A stretch of 64,000 nt of DNA from Flavobacterium poyangense (GCF_011751075.1 NZ_JAALLN010000002.1:1-64000), one strand, 5' to 3'; positions 43,933 to 53,013 are shown, numbered from the stretch's first letter. Notes: generated from the letters alone by a model not told the origin. Translations and numbers: made by a program.

Positions 43933-46900
43933 ATGAAAGACCCAATTACAGCTTTTGATACAATCAAAGACAACTATATACGCTATGTAGAAACTGCATT
44001 TGACACTAAATTCACTTCGGTAAATTCAGAGCGAAAAGTCCAATTAAATACCGATAAAGTTTTATATAGAGAACCTTGGATTGAACCATTGCCAGATTAC
44101 AAATCTAGCAACCTCACAATTTCACAGCTTACAAAAAGTGAAGTTCCAAATATGACTGATAAGGAATTAGAAACATTTAAATCATTAGTAAAAACTGGTT
44201 TGTTTTCTGATTCTTTTCCTATATATGCACATCAGGCAAATATGCTAAAGCAAGCAATGAACAAAAAGCATTGTATTATTACATCAGGTACCGGCTCTGG
44301 AAAAACAGAATCATTTTTATTACCCTTGTTTGCACAACTTTCAAAAGAGCTTTCAAAATGGGAAAAATCTAATGGCACAAATAAAAATTATTGGTGGAAC
44401 AATATTAATTTGAATGATAAAGATATTGTCAAAGATTTCAAACTCAGCCCAGAAGTAAGACAAAGACCCAACGATGGCAGACCGCAAGCAGTAAGGGCAC
44501 TTATTCTTTATCCAATGAATGCTTTGGTTGAAGACCAACTTACAAGATTGAGAAAAGCTCTTGATTCTGACAAGACAAGAGAATGGTTGAAAACTGAAGC
44601 TAACAATAACTCAATTTATTTTGGCAGGTATACAGGCAACACTCCATCATCAGGAGAATTACATGCATTCGACAGTAATGGAGCAAAAAAAATAAATAAA
44701 CATAAAGTTGAGCAACTAAGAAAAGAACTAATAGCTCTTGAAAAGTCTTCTAAGGATATTAAACAGCACATTGATGAGAATCAAAATATACCTGAAGCAT
44801 TGAACGACACTGCTGAAAATTTAACGGCATTCTATCCGAGGTTAGATGGTGCTGAAATGCGAACAAGATTTGACATGCAAGTTTCGCCACCCGACATAAT
44901 GATTACGAACTACTCGATGCTAAGCATTATGCTCATGAGAGAGATTGATAGCGGAATTTTTGACAAGACAAAAGATTGGCTCAATTGCAATGACGATTTT
45001 TCAAAAAACCTTTCATCTGAAGAGAAAATAAAAGAAAAAGAAAACAGAGTTTTTCATTTAATTATTGATGAGTTACACTTATACAGAGGAACCCAAGGAA
45101 CAGAAGTAGCATATTTGTTAAAACTAATTTTAAATAGATTAGGATTACATCCAAATCATTCTCAATTAAAAATACTAGCTTCTTCTGCTTCTCTTGATGC
45201 AAATGATTCAAAGAGTATTGATTTCATTCAAGATTTTTTTGGAGTTACAGATGCAAAAGATTCATTTGCTATTATAAAAGGTGAAAACAACCTTATTCAC
45301 CCTCTTTCAAATGAAATAGCAAAACTTCCTATTGAACCATTTAAAAAAATCAGCAAAGCTTTTTATTCAGTAAATGGAAATATTAACTCAGAAGAATTTA
45401 AGAAACAATGTTTAATTTCTTCAAATGATTTAAAATCGTTTGCCAATATAACTTTAGAAGAAGCAGAACCAAGACAACTACTTTTAAAAGTTCTGCTTAA
45501 CAAAAAACTAGAATTAAGGGAACGATTATACAATTCTTGTAAAATAGATGGAAACGAGAGAGCAGTTTGTTCATTAAGAGCTGACGGAGATATCGATGAC
45601 AAAAACATTTTAACAGAGAAAATATTTGGAGAACAAAGTTCAAAAGAAGATTTAAGAAATGCGATTAGTGGTTTACTCATTTTACGTTCCATGTATGATA
45701 TGGATGAGTATAAGAAAATTGAACGAGAAAATGATGAATCAAAACTACCACGATTCAGATTTCATTATTTTTTCCGCAACATTGAAGGACTGTGGGGTTC
45801 ATTAAATGAGAAGGATATCTCAGATGAATTTAAGGATGAAGAAAGAACAGTCGGGAAATTATATCCTCAAGCACAAATAAAATCGGAGAAAGGTTTTAGA
45901 GTTTTAGAATTACTCTATTGCGATAACTGTGGAACAACTCTCTTTGGTGGTAGCCGATTGAAAGCATCTGATGATACAAATAGTTTTTTCGAACTACTTC
46001 CACTTAGTCCTAATATCGAAGGTATTCCAGAGAAAACACCTCACAAACTTCTAGAGAAAAGAACCTACCAAGAATATGCTATTTTTTGGGTACAGGGTAA
46101 ACAAGAATTAGAACCTCATGAAAGACCAAATGGATATTGGAGGCAAGCTACTTTAAATAATTCTATCGACCAAAAAGATTATATCTCCACTTGGGAGAAA
46201 GCGTCAATAAACATCTATTCAGGAGATGTTAAAGAAACGTACGAAAAAGCTGAGCAAGAACCTAAAAACTGGCGCAAAGGATACTATTTCAAAATTGCTC
46301 ATGAAAAATCTTCACGCTTAGATATCGCATTCAATCAAGCAATATTAGACACACATAAAGCAACACCTTGTGTTTGCCCTAGTTGTGGTATTAATCACAG
46401 TAAACATAAGCAAGCCATAATTAAAAACAAAATCTCATCAATCAGAGGTTTTAGAACGGGTTTTGCTAAATCAAGTCAAATGTTTGCTAAGGAATTAATG
46501 TATCAGCTACCAAATAAGCAAGATGAAAGAAAGTTAGTTGTATTTTCGGACAGCAGGGAAGATTCTGCACAAGTTGCAAATGGTATTGAGAGAAATCATT
46601 TTATAGATTTATTGAGAGAGCTTTTGATTCGTGAGCTAAACAATCGATTAATAATCAAACTTGAAATTCTAAAAGCATTCAAAAAAAATGACACGAAAAA
46701 AATTAACGAATTTAGATTAAAGAATAATGAACTTGTTGATGAAGTTGATGATGTTTGGAATGATGCGAACACAGCAAGAACAACAGCTAAAGCAATAAAG
46801 GAAAAGGATTTTGCTTTGCGAAAAATTCAAGAAATTGAAACACGAATTATTAAAGTCCGAGATTTAATTGACTATACAAATAGTTTAAATCTAGCTCCAT

Positions 46901-49900
46901 TAATTAAACGATTAGCAGAATTAGGAATTAATCCGGGAGGTAATGACATTAGATTACAATCAACACCCGCAACTAAAATTCCTTGGTATAAAGTGATTCA
47001 TTTCGAGAATCCACAACAATGGGCTGAAGGTGTTGATGATGAATTTATCAAAGAAATAAAAAAGGGAACATTAAGAAAAATGGCGAATATGTTTTTTGCT
47101 TCATTATTCTATTCGTTTGAAAGTTCTGCCTTAGGATATCTAACAATTAATCCTGAGACGCCAGTACTTTCAAAATATGCTAATATAGTTGGATTATCCC
47201 CAAATGTTTTTCTTGAAATTGTAAATTCTGTAATTAGAATTTTAGGAGATAAATATAATCACAATCAGGTTGATGAAGACAATTTTCCGTTTGATATTAT
47301 TACATACTATAATTTACCAACTTTATGTAGAGGTTATATCAGCAATGTTGCTGACCGCTTATCTATTTCTGATACACTACTAGGGCAAAACATTTTTGAA
47401 TTGCTAACAGATATAAACCTATTAAAAGGAGATACAGGTCTACAGTTTGAAGATTTATACATAAAAGCTTCAATGGCAAAAGACGAAGTTTGGCTAAGTA
47501 GTAGAAGCAGAAGAGCTCATCTTCATTTTTCCGGCGGAGTTTGTACACAAACAAAATCTCGACTCGACCCTTTACATAAAACAACTTGTGAAAAAGTCTG
47601 GGAAGAAAATTACTTATCACATTCGGCAATGATTCAAAACAGAGAGCCAATAAGAATTCATTGCGAAGAATTAACTGGACAAACAGATAATCAATTTGAA
47701 AGACAACGACATTTTAGAAATGTTATTTTGCAATCGGAAGGAAACCCACTTGTAAAACAAATCGATTTATTAAGCGTCACAACAACTTTGGAAGTTGGAG
47801 TTGACATTGGAGCATTACAAGCAGTGATGTTAGCGAATATGCCACCACAAAGATTCAACTATCAGCAGAGAGTTGGACGAGCAGGAAGACGAGGACAAGC
47901 ATATTCTGTTATACTTACATTTTGCAGAGGTAGAAGTCACGATGAATTTTATTTTTCTAATCCTCAAAAAATTACAGGCGATAGTCCTCCTACTCCATTC
48001 CTGACAATGAAACAAGAGAGAATTTGCTTACGATTAATTTCAAAAGAAGTTTTAAGACAAGCATATTCGACAATCGAAGTTAACGAAAATTTTGACGAAA
48101 GTAAATCAAGTATACATGGCGTTTTTGGAAAAATTCACAACTGGGATAGTTACAAAACTAAAATAACAAACTGGATAAATATTAATCATGACACTGTTAA
48201 ATCGATAGTTGAATGTATCATACCTCATCAGTTAAACCATTTAAAAACACAGTTTCAAAATCATTTTTTAGACACATCAACTAAAGAAGGATTTATTGCT
48301 AAACTGGAAAGTGTTGTAGTGAATCCTGAAATTCCAACCAACGATATTTCTCAAAAGTTTGCTGAAGGGGGTATTCTACCAATGTTTGGAATGCCCACTG
48401 ATGTAAAATATTTTTACCATGGTACAACCTCTAATAATGAAACGCTAAAAATTGACAGAGGACAAGCAATGGCAGTTTATGAATTTGCTCCTGGAGCCCA
48501 AAAAACAAAAGACAAAGCAATTTATCAATCTATTGGATTTACATCTGAAATTGTAAAAGGAAAAGACATTAATGGCAGAGACACTATCGCTAATAAAGAT
48601 GATACTTTTACAACTGGTAATTCTCCTTTCTATTTAAATAGATGGATGGAGAGGTGCAAAAAATGTGGATATAGCAAGTCTTATGATATTGATAAAGAGC
48701 CGGAAGGTCTTTTCTGCTTATGTGGCAATCATGATGAAAAAACATACGGTAAGTTCATAATAAAGTCACCAAAGGCATATAGAGGTGACTTTTTACTAGG
48801 AACAGATAATAGAGATGAAGCCGATTTTGTTACAAACCGACCACCTATTTATGCTGATAATTCAACAGCTGAAGAAGCAAAGAGAGAAATTAAAAATGTT
48901 GCAAATACACAACTTCTCATTTCAGATAAAGACGTGACTTGGAGAGTAAATACGAACAGTGACAAACTATATGAGGGCAGCTATTTTGATTTAAGAAATT
49001 TTAATCCAGAAACTCATCAAACAATTACTTTAAAAAATCAATGGGTTCATAAAGCATTAATACCATCAACAACAGCTAATGGCTATACGTTTAAAGCTGA
49101 GGATGGTTATAGAATAGATTTTTTAAATAAAGTAGATGAAACTCCATTTGCACTAGCAATAAACAAAAAAACAGAAATTTTGAAATTTCATCCTAGTTCT
49201 GTCGCACCAGAAATTAATTTGGACCACATTATTAAATCAACTTCTAATTTTTCTGACAGACAATCCATTGGAGTAAGAGCTGGCTTTTATTCTGCTGCGT
49301 TCTTATTACAAAGAGTTTTAGCTGATAAACTCGATGTTGACCCAACAGAGATTGAAATTGCTGATATAACGAGAAAAGAAATAGACGATATAATTAAAAA
49401 GAATGTGGCAGAAATTATACTAACCGATGAACTTCCAAATGGCTCAGGATTCGTAAGAAAATTATTTGAAGATTTTGAATTAATACTTGATGACGCATTA
49501 TCGCCAAAGTCAATTGGTACATATACAAAAAGAATTCATTCAGAAGAACATGAAGGCAGATGCTATGATGCTTGTTATGATTGTTTGAAGGTCTACAGAA
49601 ACATGAATTGGCATAGTTTGTTAGACTGGCGTTTAGGTTTAGGAATTTTACAAATCTTTAAAGATAAAAATTATAAATCAGGCGCTGACGGTAAGTTCAA
49701 TACAATTGAAATAAAAAATTGGTTGGTATTTGCCAAAACGCTTAGAGACCAATTCGTTGAAAGCTTTTTTGTAAAAGAAGGAAATCAAAGAGAAGATTAT
49801 ATTATTGACTTCAATGGACTTCCAGCGATAAAACATGGTGCCCTAAAGAACGGAAGACGAAAAATAATTTTAATTGTTCATCCATTTTGGAAATTAGAAA

Positions 49901-50058
49901 ATCCCGAAGAAGATGCTTGGTACACAGATAGAATTAGTGAGGCTCATGAATATATTCAAGTAAAGGGTGGAAATATAGAAGATGATTTTGAATGTTTAGA
50001 CACATTTAATCTTCAGAGAAGAATAGGCTGGTGCTTTGAAAAAATTATGAATAAATGA
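43933..50058 (+). CDS. DEAD/DEAH helicase with DUF1998 C-terminus (DruE-like)
   Basis: This 2041-residue protein has an SF2 helicase core. Walker A is GTGSGKTE (119-126), motif Ia is LYPMNALVEDQL, the DEAH-type motif II is DELH (379-382) and motif III is SSAS. The second RecA domain has VVFSDSREDSAQ, TTTLEVGVDIG and QRVGRAGRRG (1312-1321). Cys pairs occur at CDNC, CPSC and CKKC. The C-terminal DUF1998/MZB region has LTDELPNGSGFV and CYDACYDCLKVY, a probable zinc site. A long insertion of about 900 residues separates the two RecA lobes. The architecture and length match DruE of Druantia systems more than the split DrmA/DrmB of DISARM. It overlaps the nuclease gene by 4 bp (ATGA). Confidence 0.88.
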   Translation: MKDPITAFDTIKDNYIRYVETAFDTKFTSVNSERKVQLNTDKVLYREPWIEPLPDYKSSNLTISQLTKSEVPNMTDKELETFKSLVKTGLFSDSFPIYAHQANMLKQAMNKKHCIITSGTGSGKTESFLLPLFAQLSKELSKWEKSNGTNKNYWWNNINLNDKDIVKDFKLSPEVRQRPNDGRPQAVRALILYPMNALVEDQLTRLRKALDSDKTREWLKTEANNNSIYFGRYTGNTPSSGELHAFDSNGAKKINKHKVEQLRKELIALEKSSKDIKQHIDENQNIPEALNDTAENLTAFYPRLDGAEMRTRFDMQVSPPDIMITNYSMLSIMLMREIDSGIFDKTKDWLNCNDDFSKNLSSEEKIKEKENRVFHLIIDELHLYRGTQGTEVAYLLKLILNRLGLHPNHSQLKILASSASLDANDSKSIDFIQDFFGVTDAKDSFAIIKGENNLIHPLSNEIAKLPIEPFKKISKAFYSVNGNINSEEFKKQCLISSNDLKSFANITLEEAEPRQLLLKVLLNKKLELRERLYNSCKIDGNERAVCSLRADGDIDDKNILTEKIFGEQSSKEDLRNAISGLLILRSMYDMDEYKKIERENDESKLPRFRFHYFFRNIEGLWGSLNEKDISDEFKDEERTVGKLYPQAQIKSEKGFRVLELLYCDNCGTTLFGGSRLKASDDTNSFFELLPLSPNIEGIPEKTPHKLLEKRTYQEYAIFWVQGKQELEPHERPNGYWRQATLNNSIDQKDYISTWEKASINIYSGDVKETYEKAEQEPKNWRKGYYFKIAHEKSSRLDIAFNQAILDTHKATPCVCPSCGINHSKHKQAIIKNKISSIRGFRTGFAKSSQMFAKELMYQLPNKQDERKLVVFSDSREDSAQVANGIERNHFIDLLRELLIRELNNRLIIKLEILKAFKKNDTKKINEFRLKNNELVDEVDDVWNDANTARTTAKAIKEKDFALRKIQEIETRIIKVRDLIDYTNSLNLAPLIKRLAELGINPGGNDIRLQSTPATKIPWYKVIHFENPQQWAEGVDDEFIKEIKKGTLRKMANMFFASLFYSFESSALGYLTINPETPVLSKYANIVGLSPNVFLEIVNSVIRILGDKYNHNQVDEDNFPFDIITYYNLPTLCRGYISNVADRLSISDTLLGQNIFELLTDINLLKGDTGLQFEDLYIKASMAKDEVWLSSRSRRAHLHFSGGVCTQTKSRLDPLHKTTCEKVWEENYLSHSAMIQNREPIRIHCEELTGQTDNQFERQRHFRNVILQSEGNPLVKQIDLLSVTTTLEVGVDIGALQAVMLANMPPQRFNYQQRVGRAGRRGQAYSVILTFCRGRSHDEFYFSNPQKITGDSPPTPFLTMKQERICLRLISKEVLRQAYSTIEVNENFDESKSSIHGVFGKIHNWDSYKTKITNWININHDTVKSIVECIIPHQLNHLKTQFQNHFLDTSTKEGFIAKLESVVVNPEIPTNDISQKFAEGGILPMFGMPTDVKYFYHGTTSNNETLKIDRGQAMAVYEFAPGAQKTKDKAIYQSIGFTSEIVKGKDINGRDTIANKDDTFTTGNSPFYLNRWMERCKKCGYSKSYDIDKEPEGLFCLCGNHDEKTYGKFIIKSPKAYRGDFLLGTDNRDEADFVTNRPPIYADNSTAEEAKREIKNVANTQLLISDKDVTWRVNTNSDKLYEGSYFDLRNFNPETHQTITLKNQWVHKALIPSTTANGYTFKAEDGYRIDFLNKVDETPFALAINKKTEILKFHPSSVAPEINLDHIIKSTSNFSDRQSIGVRAGFYSAAFLLQRVLADKLDVDPTEIEIADITRKEIDDIIKKNVAEIILTDELPNGSGFVRKLFEDFELILDDALSPKSIGTYTKRIHSEEHEGRCYDACYDCLKVYRNMNWHSLLDWRLGLGILQIFKDKNYKSGADGKFNTIEIKNWLVFAKTLRDQFVESFFVKEGNQREDYIIDFNGLPAIKHGALKNGRRKIILIVHPFWKLENPEEDAWYTDRISEAHEYIQVKGGNIEDDFECLDTFNLQRRIGWCFEKIMNK

Positions 50059-51146
50059 TTCGGAAGTTAAACAACTGTAAAATAACAAATCTGAATCATA
50101 TTTCTGTAAGTCAATATAACTCAGCCATTACTTGCCCATATAAACTAGTTTTAGCTAATTCATATGGTTATCAACCATTATTACCATTAAATACCAATGC
50201 TTATTTTGGCTCCATCGTTCACAAAATGATTGAGTTAATTTCAAAAGGAATAATTAATGATGAGCAAATATTTTCCAAAAAATGGGATGATTTAATAAAC
50301 AAAAAGGAAGAAGAATTAAAAGAAAAAGGTTTGTCGAGTATTACGCCTTTAAAATATTTTGTTCCTGACTTTGCACTAAAGAAAATTCAAATTAAAAATA
50401 TCTTACGGAAGAAACAAGATAAAAATAGTAGGTCGTCAAGAACTTCACCAAATAAATTTCACCCTGAGAAGAGATTAGAAAATTCAAATAAAAGCATTGT
50501 TGGTATTGCTGATTTAATAGTTGAGAATGATTCAGGAACAACAATTTTAGATTTCAAAACCGGGAAAGTTTATTCTGACTCAATAGATGAAAGCGGAATA
50601 ACAGAGCAAATTCTAAAAAAAGAATACGAAACTCAATTAAAACTTTATGCTTACTTGTATTTTTTAATGAATGGAAAATACCCGAAAGCATTATTCATCG
50701 TAAGTTTGTCGAATGATTATATTGAAGTAAAGTTTGAAAATAGTGATTGTGAAAAAATTTATTCAGAAATATTGACCTTTCTTGATACTACAAATTCATT
50801 TATAACAAAAAATGACATAAAATCAATTGCAAAACCTTCAATAGAGAATTGTAAATACTGTTCTTATAGACCAGGATGTAGTTTTTATTCAAATTGGCTA
50901 ATCACTAATTTTGAGTCAGTAAATGATTTATTTGGAATAATTGAAAAGGTAAATCAATTCAATAATGACACATTAGGTTTACAGTTAAGGATGCAAGACA
51001 AACAAATTTTAATAAATGGTTTTACAATAGAAAAAAAAGAAAATTTTGAATCTCTCATTGGTAAAAATATAATACTTTACAATTTAAAAAAAACAAAGAA
51101 GTCACTAAACGCAACTGCTAACAACTTTACTATAGTTTATGAATAA
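50055..51146 (+). CDS. RecB/Cas4-like PD-(D/E)xK nuclease with probable Fe-S cluster
   Basis: This 363-residue protein has the active-site layout of the PDDEXK_1 (RecB/AddB/Cas4) group. FGSIVH supplies H56, GIADLI supplies D153 and ILDFKTGK supplies D166 and K168, followed by YETQLKLYAYLY (QxxxY motif). Four cysteines fit a 4Fe-4S staple that brackets the nuclease core: C27 in TCPYKL, and C266, C269 and C275 in CKYCSYRPGC. A C-terminal domain of about 70 residues is of unknown type. Its start overlaps the helicase stop as ATGA, and its stop overlaps the methylase start by 8 bp, so all three are translationally coupled. It would act on DNA in the cytoplasm. Confidence 0.85.
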   Translation: MIRKLNNCKITNLNHISVSQYNSAITCPYKLVLANSYGYQPLLPLNTNAYFGSIVHKMIELISKGIINDEQIFSKKWDDLINKKEEELKEKGLSSITPLKYFVPDFALKKIQIKNILRKKQDKNSRSSRTSPNKFHPEKRLENSNKSIVGIADLIVENDSGTTILDFKTGKVYSDSIDESGITEQILKKEYETQLKLYAYLYFLMNGKYPKALFIVSLSNDYIEVKFENSDCEKIYSEILTFLDTTNSFITKNDIKSIAKPSIENCKYCSYRPGCSFYSNWLITNFESVNDLFGIIEKVNQFNNDTLGLQLRMQDKQILINGFTIEKKENFESLIGKNIILYNLKKTKKSLNATANNFTIVYE

Positions 51147-52287
51147 TGAACACGAACAAAAAGTTCCTATACTATCTTTTTATTCTGGTGGAGGCTTTAT
51201 GGATATGGGCTTTGAACAAGCAGGTTTTGAAATTGTTTGGACAAATGAATTTGATGAAACATTTGCAAAACTTCATGCCGCCGGAATAACTTCATGGAGA
51301 AAATCAATAGGAAATGAAACAGAAGCAGAAATTTTCAATACTAAATCCATAGTTGAAATATCATCTGAAGAAATTATTAAAGAAGCATTCCCTAATGGGA
51401 AACCAAAAAATTTTGGTATGATTGGTGGACCACCTTGCCAAGATTTTAGTATAAATGGAAAACTTAAAGGATTCAATGGAGAACGAGGAAAATTAACTGT
51501 AATTTATTTAAACAAAATATTAGAATTGCTACCGACTTTTTTTGTTATGGAAAATGTTACCGGCTTAGTAAAAAGAAAAGAAACAAGTGAGTTTTTAAAT
51601 AAATTATTAAACAAAGTAAAAAAGGAGTATCATGTTGATTCTAAAATCCTTAATTCTTTAAATTTTGGAGTACCTCAAAATAGAGAAAGAGTTTTTTTTA
51701 TTGGTATAAAGAAAAATCTAATAAAAGGGAATCTCAAACCAAACTGGTTTCCATTTCCCGTTAATGAGCAAAACATTAATGTTTCTAAAGAATATGAATG
51801 GGGTAATTTAAATCCTTTTGGAGAAAATCCTATAAAACCTTTAAACTTAAAAATAGAACTATGCGTTGAAAGTTGTTTAGTCTCACCCGAAAACGAACTA
51901 ATAATTGATAATGCAAAAGAATATTTTCCTTTAAAACCTAATCTTAATAAATTACTTAACATACAAGAAGGCGAGACAAACCGACCTTCTTTTAAGAGAT
52001 TGCATAGATACAGATATAGTCCAACTGCTTGTTATGGGAATAATGAAGTTCATTTACATCCTTACCAAAATAGACGAATATCAGTTCGAGAAGCTTTAAG
52101 AATACAAGGGGTTCCAGACGGTTATGTTTTACCCAGTGAATTATCAATGTCAAAAAAGTTTAAAATGATTGGTAATGGTGTCCCTGTTCCACTTGCTAAA
52201 GTAATTGCTGTTGCTATAAAAGAATTTATTAAAGATAAAAATCAATTAAATAACAAAACTTTTGCACAAAAAACCCCTATAAAATAG
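51139..52287 (+). CDS. DNA (cytosine-5-)-methyltransferase (DruM-like)
   Basis: This 382-residue enzyme transfers a methyl group from SAM to C5 of cytosine in DNA. The C5 motifs are in order: motif I LSFYSGGGFMDMGF, motif IV GGPPCQDFS with the catalytic C100, motif VI FVMENVTG, motif VIII VPQNRERVF (QxRxR type), and motifs IX-X RISVREALRIQG and MIGNGVPVPLAK. The target-recognition region is about 215-300, and the sequence it recognises is unknown. The gene overlaps the nuclease by 8 bp. As the last gene of a helicase-nuclease operon it probably marks self DNA, as DrmMII does in DISARM. No classical restriction endonuclease partner is present. Confidence 0.92.
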   Translation: MNNEHEQKVPILSFYSGGGFMDMGFEQAGFEIVWTNEFDETFAKLHAAGITSWRKSIGNETEAEIFNTKSIVEISSEEIIKEAFPNGKPKNFGMIGGPPCQDFSINGKLKGFNGERGKLTVIYLNKILELLPTFFVMENVTGLVKRKETSEFLNKLLNKVKKEYHVDSKILNSLNFGVPQNRERVFFIGIKKNLIKGNLKPNWFPFPVNEQNINVSKEYEWGNLNPFGENPIKPLNLKIELCVESCLVSPENELIIDNAKEYFPLKPNLNKLLNIQEGETNRPSFKRLHRYRYSPTACYGNNEVHLHPYQNRRISVREALRIQGVPDGYVLPSELSMSKKFKMIGNGVPVPLAKVIAVAIKEFIKDKNQLNNKTFAQKTPIK

Positions 52288-52320
52288 ATTCTTTTTTAGT
52301 GTTGATTACATACAGACTTA

Positions 52321-52455
52321 TTAGTTGTACTTAAATATTTTTTTTTTCAAAATTTTATTTAAGTCCTCTCCTGTCGCTGAGATAATCTTTCCTTTTGGCA
52401 CACCTACTTTGTAAAGTAGCATAAGCATTTGTTTTGATGTTAATTTTAGTTTCAT
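52321..52455 (-). CDS. Possible 44-residue small protein at the right island end
   Basis: A minus-strand frame of 44 codons starts at ATG 52455 (MKLKLTSKQMLMLLYKVG) and ends in a Lys-rich tail. It is the only coding-like stretch in the 650-bp gap between the methylase and the tRNA. It has a plausible helix-turn-helix flavour (LTSKQMLMLLYKVGVPKGKI), but it is too short to identify. It could be a remnant of a mobility gene or a chance frame. Confidence 0.3.
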   Translation of the reverse strand: MKLKLTSKQMLMLLYKVGVPKGKIISATGEDLNKILKKKIFKYN

Positions 52456-52872
52456 ATCATTCGTTTAATGATAAATATCTCGAATTGACCCAAACACCAA
52501 TGAAAAAACAAATTATTCTCCAAAATGAGGTTATGCGCTCAAACTAAATAATAAATTCATAGTTTTTACTAGTATTTACCAAATAATTCAATAGAGCAAA
52601 TACAGGAGTGACAACGTCCAATAAGTACGGATAACTATATTTTAGGCTGAAAAACAGACCCAAATTTTCCTGTAGATTTTTTTTGAATATCGATGTAGAC
52701 ATATGGACATCCAAAATGTACACTTTTATTGAGGCAGGTAACGGAAAGACTCATTTTAATAAAATGATTTAATTAGAGAAGGGAGGCAGTCTGGTCTTCC
52801 CTTTATTACTAATTTATGCAAAACCCAAAATATGACTTTGATTGGAATAAAGGCAGAGTGATTATCAAAATA

Positions 52873-52896
52873 CACTTAAAAAGTACACTTAGACCA
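52873..52896 (+). repeat. Right island-end repeat (possible recombinase arm site)
   Basis: CACTTAAAAAGTACACTT followed by AGACCA matches the copy at 36454-36479, with two substitutions and a 2-bp gap. It is in the same orientation, close to the right att core. Confidence 0.55.
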
Positions 52897-52898
52897 AA

Positions 52899-52928
52899 TA
52901 AAAAAAGCCTCACATTTCTGTAAGGCTT
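52899..52928 (-). terminator. Terminator of the CAU tRNA, supplied by the island
   Basis: On the minus strand, AAGCCTTACA and TGTGAGGCTT pair with one mismatch, and a run of T residues follows. It starts 11 bp after the tRNA end. Its similarity to the hairpin at 36283-36314 suggests that the island brought its own copy. Confidence 0.8.
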
Positions 52929-52936
52929 GATTTTAC

Positions 52937-52982
52937 TAGTGGTCCCACCTGGGCTCGAACCAGGGACCACCTGATTATGAGT
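52937..52982. repeat. Right attachment-site repeat within the intact tRNA
   Basis: This is the partner of the 46-bp repeat at 36324-36369. It covers the tRNA from the anticodon loop to 3 bp past the 3' end. The crossover point must lie within this identity block. Confidence 0.95.
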
Positions 52983-53013
52983 CAGGTGCTCTAACCAGCT
53001 GAGCTATAGGACC
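52940..53013 (-). tRNA. tRNA with CAU anticodon (Met or Ile2)
   Basis: The 74-nt minus-strand sequence folds fully. The acceptor stem is GGTCCTA with TGGGACC, the D-arm AGCTCAGCTGGTTAGAGC, the anticodon stem CCTGA/TCAGG with loop CTCATAA (anticodon at 52977-52979), and the T-arm CCTGGTTCGAGCCCAGG. No CCA end is encoded. The acceptor and variable-loop sequence resembles tRNA-Ile2 (lysidine-modified CAU) about as much as elongator tRNA-Met, so the identity is left open. It is the integration target of the island. Confidence 0.93.

Larger units (their letters stand above)
36324..52982. mobile_element. tRNA-integrated genomic island carrying defence-like genes
   Basis: A segment of about 16.6 kb lies between two 46-bp perfect direct repeats of a tRNA 3' end, the hallmark of site-specific integration into a tRNA gene. 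The intact tRNA is restored at the right end together with an element-supplied terminator. Six plus-strand genes occupy the interior: an ATPase-nuclease, a membrane protein, an unknown large protein, a helicase, a nuclease and a cytosine methylase. No tyrosine recombinase, excisionase, relaxase or phage structural gene is visible, so it is probably fixed or moved in trans. The dispersed TTCGGCTTCGCTCAGG repeats seen elsewhere are absent inside it. Confidence 0.88.

Noticed and set aside
43933..52287. A canonical DISARM or type I/II restriction-modification system
   Set aside because: The helicase carries its DUF1998 region in one chain instead of separate DrmA and DrmB. No PLD-type DrmC, HsdR/HsdS or classical restriction endonuclease is present, so a Druantia-like assignment fits better.
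36324..52982. A prophage or conjugative element
   Set aside because: No capsid, tail, terminase, lysis, relaxase, Tra or replication gene was found in the interval.
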